Source: Phymorhynchus buccinoides (taxonomy: Eukaryota > Mollusca > Gastropoda > Neogastropoda > Raphitomidae). Taken from it: 64,000 bases of DNA. Positions 49,512 to 63,919 of the stretch are shown here, in pieces. A program made the position numbers and the translations under genes. The notes under the pieces are model-generated. The model saw nothing but the letters and a program-made list of their open reading frames with translations, ran no database searches and was not told where the DNA came from. The first letter of the stretch is position 1. Each line of letters begins with the position of its first letter. The stretch lies in NCBI GenBank assembly GCA_017654935.2, contig CM065713.1:16969445-17033444 (forward strand). Reading direction: 5' to 3'.

Positions 49512-50638
49512 AAATTCAGACAGATTTTCCGAAAAGAGCAAAAAATATAACATCTCTGCAGCCAATCAACAATTATATTGAAGACATTATGAGTAAAAGT
49601 AAGGTAAATATCCATAATATCCCAGTCATGCCTATTATACCACTAATGCCACCATGGGAACAAAGAAAGGCAACCTTTGATATAGAATATACCAGTTACA
49701 ACAAAGATGAAGAGGTTAATCTATTAGTTTCTGACGTTCGACGCCATTTAGATTCAAAATATTCAAATCATTTAAAAAATGTCACTGATGGTTCAGTCTT
49801 AGATACGTCAGACAGTGGGGCAGGTTTTGCTATACCATCACTTAAAATAGAAAAGTCTTATTATTTAGGCAAAGACATATCAATATTTACTTCTGAATTA
49901 TACGCAATAATGCGAGCTTTAGAATTTGTTTGTGCTCTACCATATTCCATTTATAACATCTTATTTTGTGTGGATTCAAAATCAGTTTTACAAACTCTGA
50001 AGCAAAATAACAGTAAAATTCGTAACGATGTTGTCTTTGAAATTAAGCATTTAATTCATTGTATAAAATGAATACAAAAGGTATTTTAATCTGCTAAAAG
50101 AGGGGCCTTCAATAACACAATAACACATTTTTAGATGAGAAATTGGCATTGTCAACACATGAAACTTACTCTTTGTTGGAAAAATCCATTTGTATCAATC
50201 CATCTGACTTTAGACCTAATATTTTGATGCATAGCAGATCCACAGTTAGCTTAGTGTACAAGATACGTCTAAATTCATGGAAAACTAAATACATAGAAAC
50301 TAATTGTCTCTGCACTCAGAGATTATCAATTCATCGTTTACTATTAGAATGCCCAATGTTGCTCTCTAAATACCGAATGTTCAATATGGACTTTTTTTCA
50401 TAAGTATAATAATACTAAGGATATCTTAAGTGACGCAGAAATTGACATTGCTTCAATTGCGAAATTAATGCTGTCCACGCCTATTGTAAGCTTACTGTAG
50501 ATGCTTTGCTTTGTGTGTTGTTATAATTGGGTTTTTTAAGCTTGCATGTATTTTTTTAATTGGTTCAATTTTTGCATGTTGTCTAAAATCACTATTCGTG
50601 TGAAAAGACATTAAATTAAAGATTCATTCATTCACTCA
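49512..50638 (+). mobile_element. LINE B 3' part, copy 2: RNase H and tail
   Basis: RNase H frame 49589-50071 with the same DGS, ELYAI and CVDSKS motifs; private changes at several codons (EEVNLL, KSYYLG, IMRALEF, IRNDVV). C-terminal frame 50143-50403 broken in the T run as in copy 1. Tail of ATTC repeats. Confidence 0.88.
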
Positions 50639-51379
50639 TTCAAGGACTTAAACAGGGATGTGTTCTTAGTCCAATCTAGTTTTAATTATTAATAAATGAA
50701 CTTGCTCATGAAATAATAATTAATAGTAAACATGGTGCTATATCAACATCAGATGAAATCGAACTCTTCCTTTTACGATTTGCAGATGATCTTACTCTTT
50801 TGGCATCAACAACAATAGGACTTCAACATCAACTGAATATTCTGGAGAAAGAGACTGGATGATTACGCCTAACTGTTAATCTAGATCAATCAAAAGTTAT
50901 TGTGTTTATTATGGGTGGGTTTTTTTAATTCTAAAGACAAATGGTATTTCAATTGCAATATGTTAGAGGTTGTCAATTCCTACAAGTGTTTGGGCCTAAC
51001 CTTCTCTACTAGACATAGTTTCTTTCATGCAATGGAGGAAGCAAAATTAAAAGGGAAGAAATGTGTGAATGATATACTTAGCACCTTGAAAAGAATTGGT
51101 TGTAATTCACCCAATGTTTTCGTTAATCTATTTGATGCTCAGGTTGTCCCTTTGGTGATGTATGGGGCCGAAATGTGGGGATACAAAGCTAACCAACAGA
51201 TTGAACAAGTGCATGTGTATGCATGTAAACGATTTTTACATGTCAGGAATAAAACAGCAAATGATGTAGTGTATGGTGAGTTAGGACATTGTCCTCTTTG
51301 TTTAACTGCGGTTGTTAGATGTATCAAGTATTGGATTAGACTACTTAAGCAGTCAGAAGATAGGTATTCTAAGAAATTT
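50639..51379 (+). mobile_element. LINE A 3' part, copy 2
   Basis: The right target duplication at 50639-50654 is followed by the FADD segment and the frame 50900-51388 (VMYGAEMWGYK, VVYGELGHCPLCL). Cut at the junction with copy 3. Confidence 0.88.
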
Positions 51380-52472
51380 TTGGCCTGAAAAATGAGACAC
51401 AAGATGGATGCCCTGCTTCGGAAGTGGAGACATGAACAAGAATTGGCATAAGCAATGAAAAGAACAATCATGGTAGGTGCAAAAAGAAAGCAAAGAGCCA
51501 AATGGTTTGACAGTGAGTGTTTTGTAAAGAAAAGAGAAATGAAGAGACTTCTGAGGGTAAGCAGGAAACCAAAAGCACAGATGGGTGATGTTGTTGAGTA
51601 GGGTAAAGCAGAATACAAAACTTTCCTTGAGTCAAAAGAAAAAGCCATACGAGATTCTAATTTGAATAATTTGCTCACTTCTATAGATAATCCAAACCAG
51701 TTTTGGACTGAAATTCGAAAGCATAAAAGACGCAACACAATCCCTAACAACATTACAGAAGATGATTGGATTCAGCAATTTAAATCAGTTTTTAATGATG
51801 GTTGTGTGGAGGTGGAAGGTTTTGAAGATATCACAACAGACGAAGACTTTTTTGACAACGGACTAGACAAAGAAATTAGCGAGGAAGAAATCATAAAAGC
51901 CATTAAACACATGAAATCAGGTAAGTCTGGGGGTTTAGATGGCATTCTGGCTGAAATGCTGAAAACATCACAGCAATACTTTGTACCTTTTCTGAATAAG
52001 TATTTTAATGCTATATTCTCAAAACGTTATTTCCCCATGAAATGGTCTGAGGCAGTGATAGTTCCTTTGCACAAAAAGGGTGACACTGACAACCCAGACA
52101 ACTTTATCCTCAGCATCCTCAGTAAAGTTTGTACACACATTATGAATGACAGGCTTACTCAATGGACAGAATCAAATGGCACGAGCAGGTTTTAGGAAAG
52201 GGCGGTCCACAACTGATCATAGTTTTACATTGAATACAATCATTGAAAAATATCTAGCTAAAAACAACAAATTGTATGTTATTCATTGATTTAAAAAAGA
52301 CGTATGATACAGTTAATTGCAGTGTTTTGTAGCACATTCTTCTTCATGCCGGTGTTAAAGGTAAGGTGTTTAATATGATAAAGGCAATCTATTCAACAGT
52401 TAAAGCTTGTGTTTTATGTTATAGTTCTAGTGGTTATTCAAGATTATTTAAATGTCTTCAAGGACTTAAGCA
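51380..52472 (+). mobile_element. LINE A 5' part, copy 3
   Basis: Follows copy 2 at every variant site I compared (20-bp deletion, VEG insertion, ATCCCTAAC, TTTGTACAC). Open frame 51662-52195. Target duplication at 52457-52472. Confidence 0.85.
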
Positions 52473-53767
52473 AATCTACCGTTGGTTTGGAAGGCATATC
52501 TTATCAACTTTTGAATCACTTACCTTATACTTGGAAATAATTACTATTCTAGTTTTACCATAAATGTTGGTTAAATGAAGCTCTTCCAAAAATCTGGAAG
52601 CAGCCTATTGTGATTCCTATACCAAAACAAGGTAAACCACGAGCATCAGTAAATAGTTATAGACCAATAGCTTTGACTTCTCATGCAGGTAAAGTTTTAG
52701 AGAAAATTATACAGAAAAGATTATTCTATCATTGTGAAAAAAATGATATCATTCCCAATTGTCAAGCTGGGTTTAGAAAAGGACGTTGCACAGCAGATAA
52801 CCTAGTTAAGCTTACTTCTCAAATGGACAGAAACAATTTTTAAAAAGAAAAAGTACACTTGCCACATTCTTTGACGTACGAAAAGTTTATGACAGTGCTT
52901 GGCATGCAAGACTTTTACATAAATTAAGTAACACTGGTGTAACAGGTATAATGTATCATTATATAAAAAAAAATATGCTATTAGACAGGTCAATATGCGT
53001 AAGGTTGGGGAACGTCTACTCTTCAGCCAAACAGATCGACACAGGGATTCCCCAAGGATCTGTAATAGCGCCATTATTATTCAGTATACTTACCAAATTG
53101 TCTATACAAGACAACAAATGTTGTGCAATACGCACATGATATAGCTATATGGGTCAATACATCTGTAAGGAAACATACTAATAAAATATCTGTTAATTAT
53201 GTTCAAAACATATACCAAACAGAACTTGATAATCTAAATCAATATATGAAATAAAATGGATTGATGTTATCAATGCTTTTTAATAATAGTGAAAATCCTA
53301 AAACTTTACCTCAGTTAGTACTGGATGGAAGCCCTCTTGTTTATGAGCATTCTGTTAATTTTGTTTTGTGTATATTTGACATCAAAATTAAATTGGAAAG
53401 TTCATATTGAATATTTGATTTCAAAAGCGATAAAAAGACAACTTTTAAAAAAATCATAAATAAACAATCATGGAGTCAAAATACCAAAACATGACTGCAT
53501 CCTGCAATATCTCTAGTTCGATCAGTACTATCATATGGGCAAGAGGTTTATTTCAGTGCCTCAAATACTCTTTTAAATAAGTTGCAAAGCATAGACAGTA
53601 AAGCTATTAAACTAGCACTTGGTCTCCCTATGCACTCTAACACGCTTAGAACATACAAAGAGAGCAATATATTTTCATTAGCGGAACATCGGAAACTAGC
53701 AGTTTCAAAATATATAGTCAGAGGCCTTTCTGCTGACAATAATACAGAGGATGAAACATTCTTAAAC
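52473..53767 (+). mobile_element. LINE B 5' part, copy 3
   Basis: Here the copy follows copy 1, not copy 2: CCTATACCAAAACAAGG, the deletion giving AGTATACTTACC, and YAHD in place of YADD. Frame 52610-52843 carries PIPKQGKPRASVNSYRPIAL and CQAGFRKGRCTADN. Confidence 0.85.
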
Positions 53768-54227
53768 GGGTCCAGAATAATGCTGCTCGTCTCATTTCTC
53801 GCTCCCCTAGGTACGATCACATCACTCCGGTTCTTGGTTCCCTACACTGGCTCCCAGTTCAATCACGTATTGACTACAAACTTCTCCTCCTTGCCTTCAA
53901 GTCACTGAATGATCAAGCTCCCGTGTATCTCTCTGATCTTCTTCATCTCTATGTCCCAGCTCGCCAACTACGTTCGTCTTCTGATTCTCGTCTCCTTTCC
54001 ATTCCCTCCATCCGTCTCAAATCTGCTGGCCAACGTTCTTTTTCTTGTCAAGCACCATCTCTTTGGAATTCTCTGCCTTCTCCTCTCCGACACTCCAACT
54101 CAGTCTCCTCATTCAAAACCTCTCTTAAAACCCATCTTTTTCCTGCTGCGCCCTAAATATTTGATCAGTTGTCTATCGTTGTGTGCACGTGAGGGAAGAT
54201 TGAATAAGAGGTTTGTGCTGTGTTTTG

Positions 54228-54265
<38 letters not shown>

Positions 54266-54295
54266 GTGCGTGCGTGTGCGTGCGCGCGCGCGCGC

Positions 54296-54345
<50 letters not shown>

Positions 54346-54636
54346 TGTGTGTGTGTGTGAGCATGAATGTGTGCATACATGTGTGCTTGTGTGTGTTTTG
54401 GTTTTGTGGGTTGTGTGTGCACGCATGTGTGTGTGTGTGTCTGTGTTTGTGTGCGTGTCTGTGTGTCTGTCTGCGTGCGTACGTTTTTGTGTGAGGGTGT
54501 TTGTGTATGTGTGTTGGTGTATGTGGTCAGTCCATGCGGCTCGGTTGCTGTGGCTTGCCGAATGGGGTATGAACGAGTTGGCTTCGATAAATGTGTGTGT
54601 TTATGTGTGTGCGTGTGCGTGTGCGTGTGTGTGTGT

Positions 54637-54723
<87 letters not shown>

Positions 54724-54871
54724 GCTTTGTATATGCGCTGTTGCTGGTTGGTGTCACTCTTGAATGCTGTTTTTGTTGTCTGTTGATGAATCATTGATTG
54801 TAAAGCGCTTTGGGCTCATCTGAGGTAAAGCGCTATATAAATGTGCAATTATTATTATTATTATTATTATT
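53768..54871 (+). mobile_element. LINE C insertion, copy 3
   Basis: CR1-like 3' end as in copy 1, with GT/GC at 54231-54340 and GA at 54638-54720, ending in the AAAGCGCTATATAAATGTGC tail. Frame 53923-54156 has APVYLSDLL-type CR1 sequence through LWNSLPSPLRHSNSVSSFK. Confidence 0.9.
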
Positions 54872-55996
54872 AAATTCAGACAGATTTTCCGAAAAGAGCA
54901 AAAAATATAACATCTCTGCAGTCAATCAACAATTATATTGAAGACATTATGAGTAAAAGTAAGGTAAATATCCATAATATCCCAGTCATGCCTATTATAC
55001 CACTAATGCCACCATGGGAACAAAGAAAGGCAACCTTTGATATAGAATATACCAGTTACAACAAAGATGAAGAGGCTAATCTATTAGTTTCTGACGTTCG
55101 ACGCCATTTAGATTCAAAATATTCAAATCATTTAAAAAATGTCACTGATGGTTCAGTCTTAGATACGTCAGACAGTGGGGCAGGTTTTGCTATACCATCA
55201 CTTAAAATAGAAAAGTCTGATTATTTAGGCAAAGACATATCAATATTTACTTCTGAATTATACGCAATAATGCAAGCTTTAGAATTTGTTTGTGCTCTAC
55301 CATATTCCATTTATAACATCTTATTCTGTGTGGATTCAAAATCAGTTTTACAAACTCTGAAGCAAAATAACAGTAAAATTCGCACCGATGTTGTCTTTGA
55401 AATTAAGCATTTAATTCATTGTATAAAATGAATACAAAAGGTATTTTAATCTGCTAAAAGAGGGGCCTTCAATAACACTAACACATTTTTAGATGCGAAA
55501 TTGGTATTGTCAACACATGAAACTTACTCTTTGTTGGCAAAATCCATTTGTATCAATCCATCTGACTTTAGACCTAATATTTTGATGCATAGCAAATCCA
55601 CAGTTAGCTTAGTGTACAAGATACGTCTAAATTCATGGAAAACTAAATACATAGAAACTAATTGTCTCTGCACTCAGAGATTATCAATTCATCGTTTACT
55701 ATTAGAATGCCCAATGTTGCTCTCTAAATACCGAATGTTCAATATGGACTTTTTTCATAAGTATAATAATACCAAGGATATCTTAAGTGACGCAGAAATT
55801 GACATTGCTTCAATTGCGAAATTAATGCTGTCCACGCCTATTGTAAGCTTACTGTAGATGCTTTGCTTTGTGTGTTGTTATAATTGGTTTTTTTTAAGCT
55901 TGCATGTATTTTTTTAATTGGTTCAATTTTTGCATGTTGTCTAAAATCACTATCCGTGTGAAAAGACATTAAATTAAAGATTCATTCATTCACTCA
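54872..55996 (+). mobile_element. LINE B 3' part, copy 3: RNase H and intact C-terminus
   Basis: RNase H frame 54949-55431 as in copy 1. The C-terminal frame 55501-55857 is longer than in copies 1 and 2, because one T fewer in the T run keeps DFFHKYNNTKDILSDAEI and LMLSTPIVSLL in frame to a natural stop. Target duplication at 55997-56012. Confidence 0.88.
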
Positions 55997-56012
55997 TTCA
56001 AGGACTTAAACA

Positions 56013-57560
56013 GGGATGTGTTCTTAGTCCAATCTAGTTTTAATTATTAATAAATGAACTTGCTCATGAAATAATAATTAATAGTAAACATGGTGCTATA
56101 TCAACATCAGATGAAATCGAACTCTTCCTTTTACGATTTGCAGATGATCTTACTCTTTTGGCATCAACAACAATAGGACTTCAACATCAACTGAATATTC
56201 TGGAGAAAGAGACTGGATGATTACGCCTAACTGTTAATCTAGATCAATCAAAAGTTATTGTGTTTATTATGGGTGGGTTTTTTTAATTCTAAAGACAAAT
56301 GGTATTTCAATTGCAATATGTTAGAGGTTGTCAATTCCTACAAGTGTTTGGGCCTAACCTTCTCTACTAGACATAGTTTCTTTCATGCAATGGAGGAAGC
56401 AAAATTAAAAGGGAAGAAATGTGTGAATGATATACTTAGCACCTTGAAAAGAATTGGTTGTAATTCACCCAATGTTTTCGTTAATCTATTTGATGCTCAG
56501 GTTGTCCCTTTGGTGATGTATGGGGCCGAAATGTGGGGATACAAAGCTAACCAACAGATTGAACAAGTGCATGTGTATGCATGTAAACGATTTTTACATG
56601 TCAGGAATAAAACAGCAAATGATGTAGTGTATGGTGAGTTAGGACATTGTCCTCTTTGTTTAACTGCGGTTGTTAGATGTATCAAGTATTGGATTAGACT
56701 ACTTAAGCAGTCAGAAGATAGGTATTCTAAGAAATTGTATAACATGTTGCTTTCTTTGCACAGAAAAGGTTTCACAACATGGGTGACTCCATCAAGGATA
56801 TTTTGTGTCATAATGGGTTTGAAGAAGTATGGATGTTTGGCTGTGGAAATGAAGTTGAGTTTTTTAAAGAGTTGAAATTAAGACTGTTTAGTATTTTCTG
56901 TTACAATTGATGTAATCACCTCAATACTAGTCAACGGTTATCTATCTATGGAGAATTGAAACAGGTGTTCGTAAGTGAACAGTATGTAGACGTTTTGTAT
57001 GCAAATGCATATAGGAATGTACTGGCCCAATTTAGAATGGGAGTATCCCAGTTAAATGGTCACATATATCGTTTCTTGCCTACAGTGGATAATACCTCTT
57101 GTCCATCATGTCCGAATGCAAAAGAGGATGAAATTCATTTCCTATTCTTTTGTCCTTTGAATAATACATTTTGAAATCAGTTCAATTTAAATGTTCGTGT
57201 TGATAAAAATTATAAACATAAATTGCTAAACGTATTATCAAGTACCTCAAGAGCAGAAATAGTTATCCTAGCTAAATATTTATTAGCAGCTTGCAAGAAA
57301 AGAGACCAATTTATTGAAAGTGATACATGTATTAACAGTGGATAACCGTATTTATGCTTTATGGATGTTTGTATATTTCTATAAATATGTGTATTTCTAT
57401 GACTGTATCTGTGAATTTTGCTTTTTGATTCTCATTTGAATGTTGTTTTTCCATTTGAATGTGTTCATGTACGTCATTTCTTATGCTTATTGTATTTGAA
57501 TTTCACCCATGAAAGGGGCTCTTGGCCCATACTCATTAAAATTCCGACTTCTCTCTGTGT
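56013..57560 (+). mobile_element. LINE A 3' part, copy 3, with original 3' end
   Basis: Only this copy retains the true end of LINE A: frame 56258-56875 (VMYGAEMWGYK, RYSKKLYNMLLSLHRKGFTT), then 56956-57174 with LAQFRMGVSQLNGHIYRF and SCPSCPNAKEDEIHFLFFC, a C-x2-C-x8-H-x4-C zinc motif matching 24937-25693. After a stop at 57172 the frame resumes to about 57342. The 3' UTR runs to about 57545 and passes into TC-rich DNA. Confidence 0.88.
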
Positions 57561-57790
57561 GTCTCTGTCTCTCGATCAAATAGCATGCACCTTGCTGATG
57601 ACATTAAACCAATTCATTTGTCTGTCTCTCTCTATATATGTCTCTCTGTTTCTCTCTCTCTGTTTCTCTCTGTCTCTATAGTTGTACAGCTGTAAGAGAG
57701 AAAACACAAAGAGAGTCAAGGAGACACAGAGAGAGTGAGATATACAAAGAGAGACACAGAGAGATAATCCGAAATGGAGACAGAGACAGG

Positions 57791-57821
<31 letters not shown>

Positions 57822-58080
57822 TGAGAGACAGAGGCATAGAGAGAGACACACACAGAGAGAGAAAGAAAGAGAGAGACAAATATAAAGAAGAAAAGACACA
57901 CACACAAAAATAGAGACAGACAGACACAAAGAGAGAGAAAGATAGAGACAGACAGAGACTGAGACACACAGAGAGAAAGAGATAGATACAGAGATATGCA
58001 TGCAAAGAGGGGGGGGGCACAGTCGCACAGTGAGAGAAAGACAAAGAACAAAAACAAAGAGAGAGACAGATAGAGGAACA
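57545..58080. repeat. TC-rich block followed by GA-rich block
   Basis: Imperfect TCTCTG units at 57545-57682 and GAGA/GACA units at 57693-58075, centred on TTGTACAGCTGTAA. The two halves are roughly inverse, so the region could fold or form triplex. Sits between LINE A and the Penelope-like element. Confidence 0.85.
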
Positions 58081-58105
58081 ATCTCGAACTTGAGATTAAA
58101 AAAAG

Positions 58106-58859
58106 GTGAAAACTGACTTACAGTTCACCTTGGAGGAGGGTGCATATGGAAACTTTACGGCCTCGTTGCAAGCCAAACAGAGGAAGGTGAGAAATGACTG
58201 CCAAAAGAGGAAAAGAAAGAAACTCAAATCCCTCTCCAAAACACTACGCCCTGACCAATTGGAGAAGCACCCTAAAAAGAAAAAAACTCGCCGCTTCAGA
58301 AGAAGACAATCGCAGACTGCACAATCAGAGCCAAACCAAGTGATCAATCTTTCGTCAGCCAGCCTCACTCAAGAGCAAATCCAGCTGTTGTCTTTCGGGC
58401 CCAAATTCTGCCCAACCCCTGGGTTCTATAATGAAGTACAACTTTTTGAAGACACGCAGGAAGGTCTCCGTCGGGTCCGCCTGAAATAATTCTGGTTTGA
58501 TGAGAGCGCCCCAGCCCAGCTACCCTCAAGACCAAAGTTTTATAAGAAAACCCACTGGGAGCCCCCCAAAGGCCGAGATGAAGCACTCGAGGCATACTGC
58601 TCCACCATCATCATCAACGTCACGCCCCATGTCCCTCAGGTCCCTAAGGCTCGAAACATCAACAAGAAGGGTCAGACAGCCCTGTCCCAGCTCCGTGAAC
58701 AGGTGACCAAGAGGACCATTCGCATATCCCCTGCAGACAAGGGAGGTGCAGTGGTAGTTCAGGACTTTTCTAAGTATGAACAAGAGACATTACGACAGTT
58801 GAATGATTCGCACACGTACGAGAAACTGCAAGTCGATCCCACCATGGACATAGCCAAAA
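58106..58859 (+). pseudogene. Penelope-like element, N-terminal ORF part
   Basis: The frame opens at 58106 with a basic region (RKRKKLKSL, KKKKTRRFRRR), then INLSSASLTQEQIQLLSFGP and KFCPTP, the conserved N-terminal signature of Penelope-like polymerases. A single TAA stop at 58487-58489 follows RRVRLK; the same frame then continues FWFDESAPAQLPSRPKFYKK, RTIRISPADKGGAVVVQD to DIAK at 58858. There the CR1 insertion begins, so the apparent 362-residue ORF 58703-59791 is a fusion of Penelope and CR1 sequence. Left target duplication ATAGCCAAAA at 58850-58859. Confidence 0.9.
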
Positions 58860-60891
<2,032 letters not shown>

Positions 60892-61566
60892 ATAGCCAAA
60901 AGGTCCAACGTTCTGGTACATGAACTGCATAGCAAGGAAATCATCGATGACAAATGCAAGGACTGGGCACTTGTTGAAGAAGAGAAGGTGAGGACACACA
61001 CCTTCTATCACCTGCCCAAAGTGCACAAGGACAAGGACAATCCCCCTGGACGCCCAATAGTGTCGGGCATTGCTGGACCAACTGAAAGGCTGTCCAAGTT
61101 GGTGGATCACTGGTTGCAGCCGGTGGTCCAGGCTCTTCCCTCCTTCCTGAAAGACACTACCCACCTGCTCCAACTCATTGAGCATTGGAATAGAACAAGA
61201 ACTCCCCTCGCAGAAGACGTCCTCGTCGTCACCATAGACGTCGTGGCCCTTTACCCCAGTATCCCCCATGAAGAAGTGAATGTGTCCCTGAGGGAGGTGC
61301 TGGCCGACTCCCACAACTCCACTGGTGATGTTCCAGCCCTCAACACCCTTCTCGGAGTCGTCGAACACGTGTTGCATAACAATGTGTTCCAGTTTGACGC
61401 CCAGCTGTACCACCAGATCAGGGGTACCGCCATGGGAACCCCGATGGCACCAGTCATCGCCAACGTGTTCATGGGTTGGCTGGAGCAGCGCTTCTTGGCG
61501 TCATCCGCTTGGCCCGTGGAACAGGATCTCTGGCGTCGCTTCATCGACGACATCCTGCTGAGGTGA
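60892..61566 (+). pseudogene. Penelope-like element, reverse transcriptase domain
   Basis: Resumes in the same frame as before the insertion: IAKRSNVLVHELHSKEIID, HTFYHLPKVHKDKDNPPGRP, SGIAGPTERLSKLVDHWLQP, VTIDVVALYPSIPHEE (motif A), IRGTAMGTPMAPVIANVFMG (motif B) and WRRFIDDILL (motif C, catalytic Asp pair). These are the hallmarks of Penelope-like RT, which is closer to telomerase than to LINE RT. The frame ends at TGA 61564-61566 through a one-base frameshift. Confidence 0.93.
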
Positions 61567-61570
61567 AGAG

Positions 61571-62182
61571 CAACTGTTGCAGTTCATCCAGTGGCTGAAT
61601 CGGCAGCATGACACGGTGAAGTTTACTGCCAACTATGTGAGATCCGGGGTTCCCTACCTAGATGTGTCCATCAGCATTGTAGAGGGCAAGCTGTCTACGG
61701 ACCTCTACACCAAGCCAACAGATTGCAACATGCTGCTCCCCTTCCACTCCTGTCACCGCCGCCACTGCCTGAGGGCCATACCATTCGGCCAGGCAATTCG
61801 ACTGCGCAGGATCTGCTCAAGCGATGACAAATTCAAGGAGAGGTGCACTGAGCTGAAGACCAAACTCCAGCAGCGGGGCTACCCAGACAAGCTAGTGCAA
61901 GCTGCCATAGACAAAGTATCAGCCAAGGACAGACAGCAACTTCTCTGTTATACCCACAAGCCCAAGACACAACAGAGAGTCCCCTTCGTTGTGACCTACA
62001 ACCCCACTCTTCCCCCCCTTGGCCATGTGGTTGAAAGAACTCATGCCAATGCTTCATCAAAGCAGACGCATGAAGCAGGCCTTGCCTCTACCACCGATTG
62101 TGGGAGAGAGGTGCAGCAGGAATCTCCGGACTCTCCTCATGCCCTCAGCTCCTCCCCAGCCCCCTCCACAGCCAGCCCCTGA
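61571..62182 (+). pseudogene. Penelope-like element, RT thumb and linker
   Basis: After the frameshift: EEQLLQFIQWLNRQHDTVKF, VPYLDVSISI, LSTDLYTKPTDCNMLLPFHS, HCLRAIPFGQAIRLRRICSS, QQRGYPDKLVQ and VPFVVTYNPTLPPLG, all typical of the thumb and linker of this class. A proline/serine-rich stretch ends at a TGA (62180-62182), after which the same frame continues. Confidence 0.9.
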
Positions 62183-62665
62183 ACCAGGATCCGCAGGTGT
62201 GAGGCCAAGAGGTGCGTGCTGTGCCATCTTCACCTGCAGGAGACCAACACCTTCCAAAGTGTCCGGGCGGGCCAGGTGTTCACCGTAAGGGACAGGATGT
62301 GGTGCAAAAGTGCTAACCTTGTGTACCTGGTGGATTGCGCCCGATGTCACAGCGTACAATACGTGGGGGAGACTGGCCAAATTCTACAAAAGAGGTTTCA
62401 CTCCCACCGCTCGGATATAGGTACGGACCCCACCAAGAAGAAAGTGGCCAATCAACAAGCCAGGTGCCTCCAGAACGATGGTAAGAAGAAAGAAACCCTC
62501 GTGGCTCGCCACTTCCAGAACGGTGACCACACTGTCCTGGACCTGAGAGTGACAGCAATTGAACTTCTCAGAACAGACGACGCAGCAAGAAGAAAGAGCA
62601 GGGATAGATACTGGTGTCATAAGTTGAAAACGAACTACCCCCAAGGACTCAATGTGTGGGACTGA
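62183..62665 (+). pseudogene. Penelope-like element, GIY-YIG endonuclease domain
   Basis: In frame after the TGA: CEAKRCVLCHLH (CxxC knuckle), NLVYLVDCARCHSVQYVGET (GIY-YIG core, here LVYLV...QYVGE), LQKRFHSHRSDI, VARHFQNGDH and RDRYWCHKLKTNYPQGLNVW to the stop TGA at 62663-62665. This endonuclease nicks target DNA to prime reverse transcription in Penelope-like elements. The domain is complete apart from the upstream breaks. Confidence 0.92.
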
Positions 62666-62721
62666 AGTCTTCTTCTGTTCTCATGCCTTCTGCGTGTATA
62701 CAAGCATACATAACATACATG

Positions 62722-62784
62722 AAGAGAGAGAGAGGGGGGGGGGAGAGGGGGGGGGGGGGAGGGAGAGAGGGAGAGGGGGGGGGG

Positions 62785-62842
<58 letters not shown>
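62722..62842. repeat. G/GA-rich tract downstream of the Penelope-like element
   Basis: GAGAG, several G runs (62734-62783) and pure GA to 62841. From 62843 to 63193 the DNA is T-rich with TTTTATTTTA units and no gene signal. Confidence 0.9.
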
Positions 62843-63197
62843 ATGTATGCTATGCATAATACAAGCAAGTTTCTTCATATGCATGTAGGTATATGCAGGC
62901 TTATTAGTGAGCGGATAATTGAGGGAACACTGTGACAATGAGAACGGTAGTTATATTGCTACTGTTTTTATTTTATTTTTATTTTATTTTTACATTTTAT
63001 TGCATTCTATTTTTTATTTTTTCATTTTTTTAATGTATTACCTCATTTCTTTTCATCCGTCTTGTCCCTGCTTATCCCATTTTGTCCCCTTCTACTTTCT
63101 GATCTGAGGAACTCTTCTTTTGCTTTTTTCCTTTGACTTCATTCTTTATATTTTTGTATTTTACAGTGAACTGTTTTTTGTTTTTCATGAGATTTAA

Positions 63198-63436
63198 CCC
63201 TTTCACCGCCAAAGTCGCATTTTAGCACCACAGTGATTTACCACCTATGTCACTAAAAGGCATCAAATTGGGGTCTATTATCCAAAGACCCTATTGTCTT
63301 AGTTTTGGGAAGTAAGGATGGACCTTATTTTATTATATGTCACAGAACAATCCCCAATACTGCAGATGGACTTTGTTCTCTACCCAGGTAAATTTAATGG
63401 ACATTTTTGGCTGAAATATGGCTGGCGGTGAAAGGG
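63198..63436. mobile_element. piggyBac-type MITE, 239 bp, TTAA target duplication
   Basis: Perfect 14-bp terminal inverted repeats CCCTTTCACCGCCA / TGGCGGTGAAAGGG are flanked on both sides by TTAA (63194-63197 and 63437-63440). TTAA target duplication and CCC...GGG ends are the signature of the piggyBac superfamily. The interior has no transposase frame, so it is non-autonomous. Confidence 0.92.
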
Positions 63437-63440
63437 TTAA

Positions 63441-63919
<479 letters not shown>

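Larger units (their letters stand above)
40649..56736 (+). repeat. Tandem triplication of a 5.35-5.38-kb nested-LINE unit
   Basis: TTGGCCTGAAAAATGAGACA starts at 40651, 46001 and 51380. The two internal junctions join LINE A sequence ending GGTATTCTAAGAAATT to LINE A sequence starting TTTGGCCTGAAAAATG, with TTT microhomology, while copy 3 continues as normal LINE A (GAAATTGTATAACATG). Each unit contains the same nest: LINE A, LINE B, LINE C, LINE B, LINE A. Copies 2 and 3 share a 20-bp deletion near the start and a 6-bp GGTGGA-type insertion; copies 1 and 3 share variants through LINE B. Confidence 0.93.

Noticed and set aside
45760..51753. Identical 204-residue antisense frames at 45760-46374 and 51139-51753
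   Set aside because: They are antisense shadows of LINE A and are duplicated only because the whole unit is triplicated.
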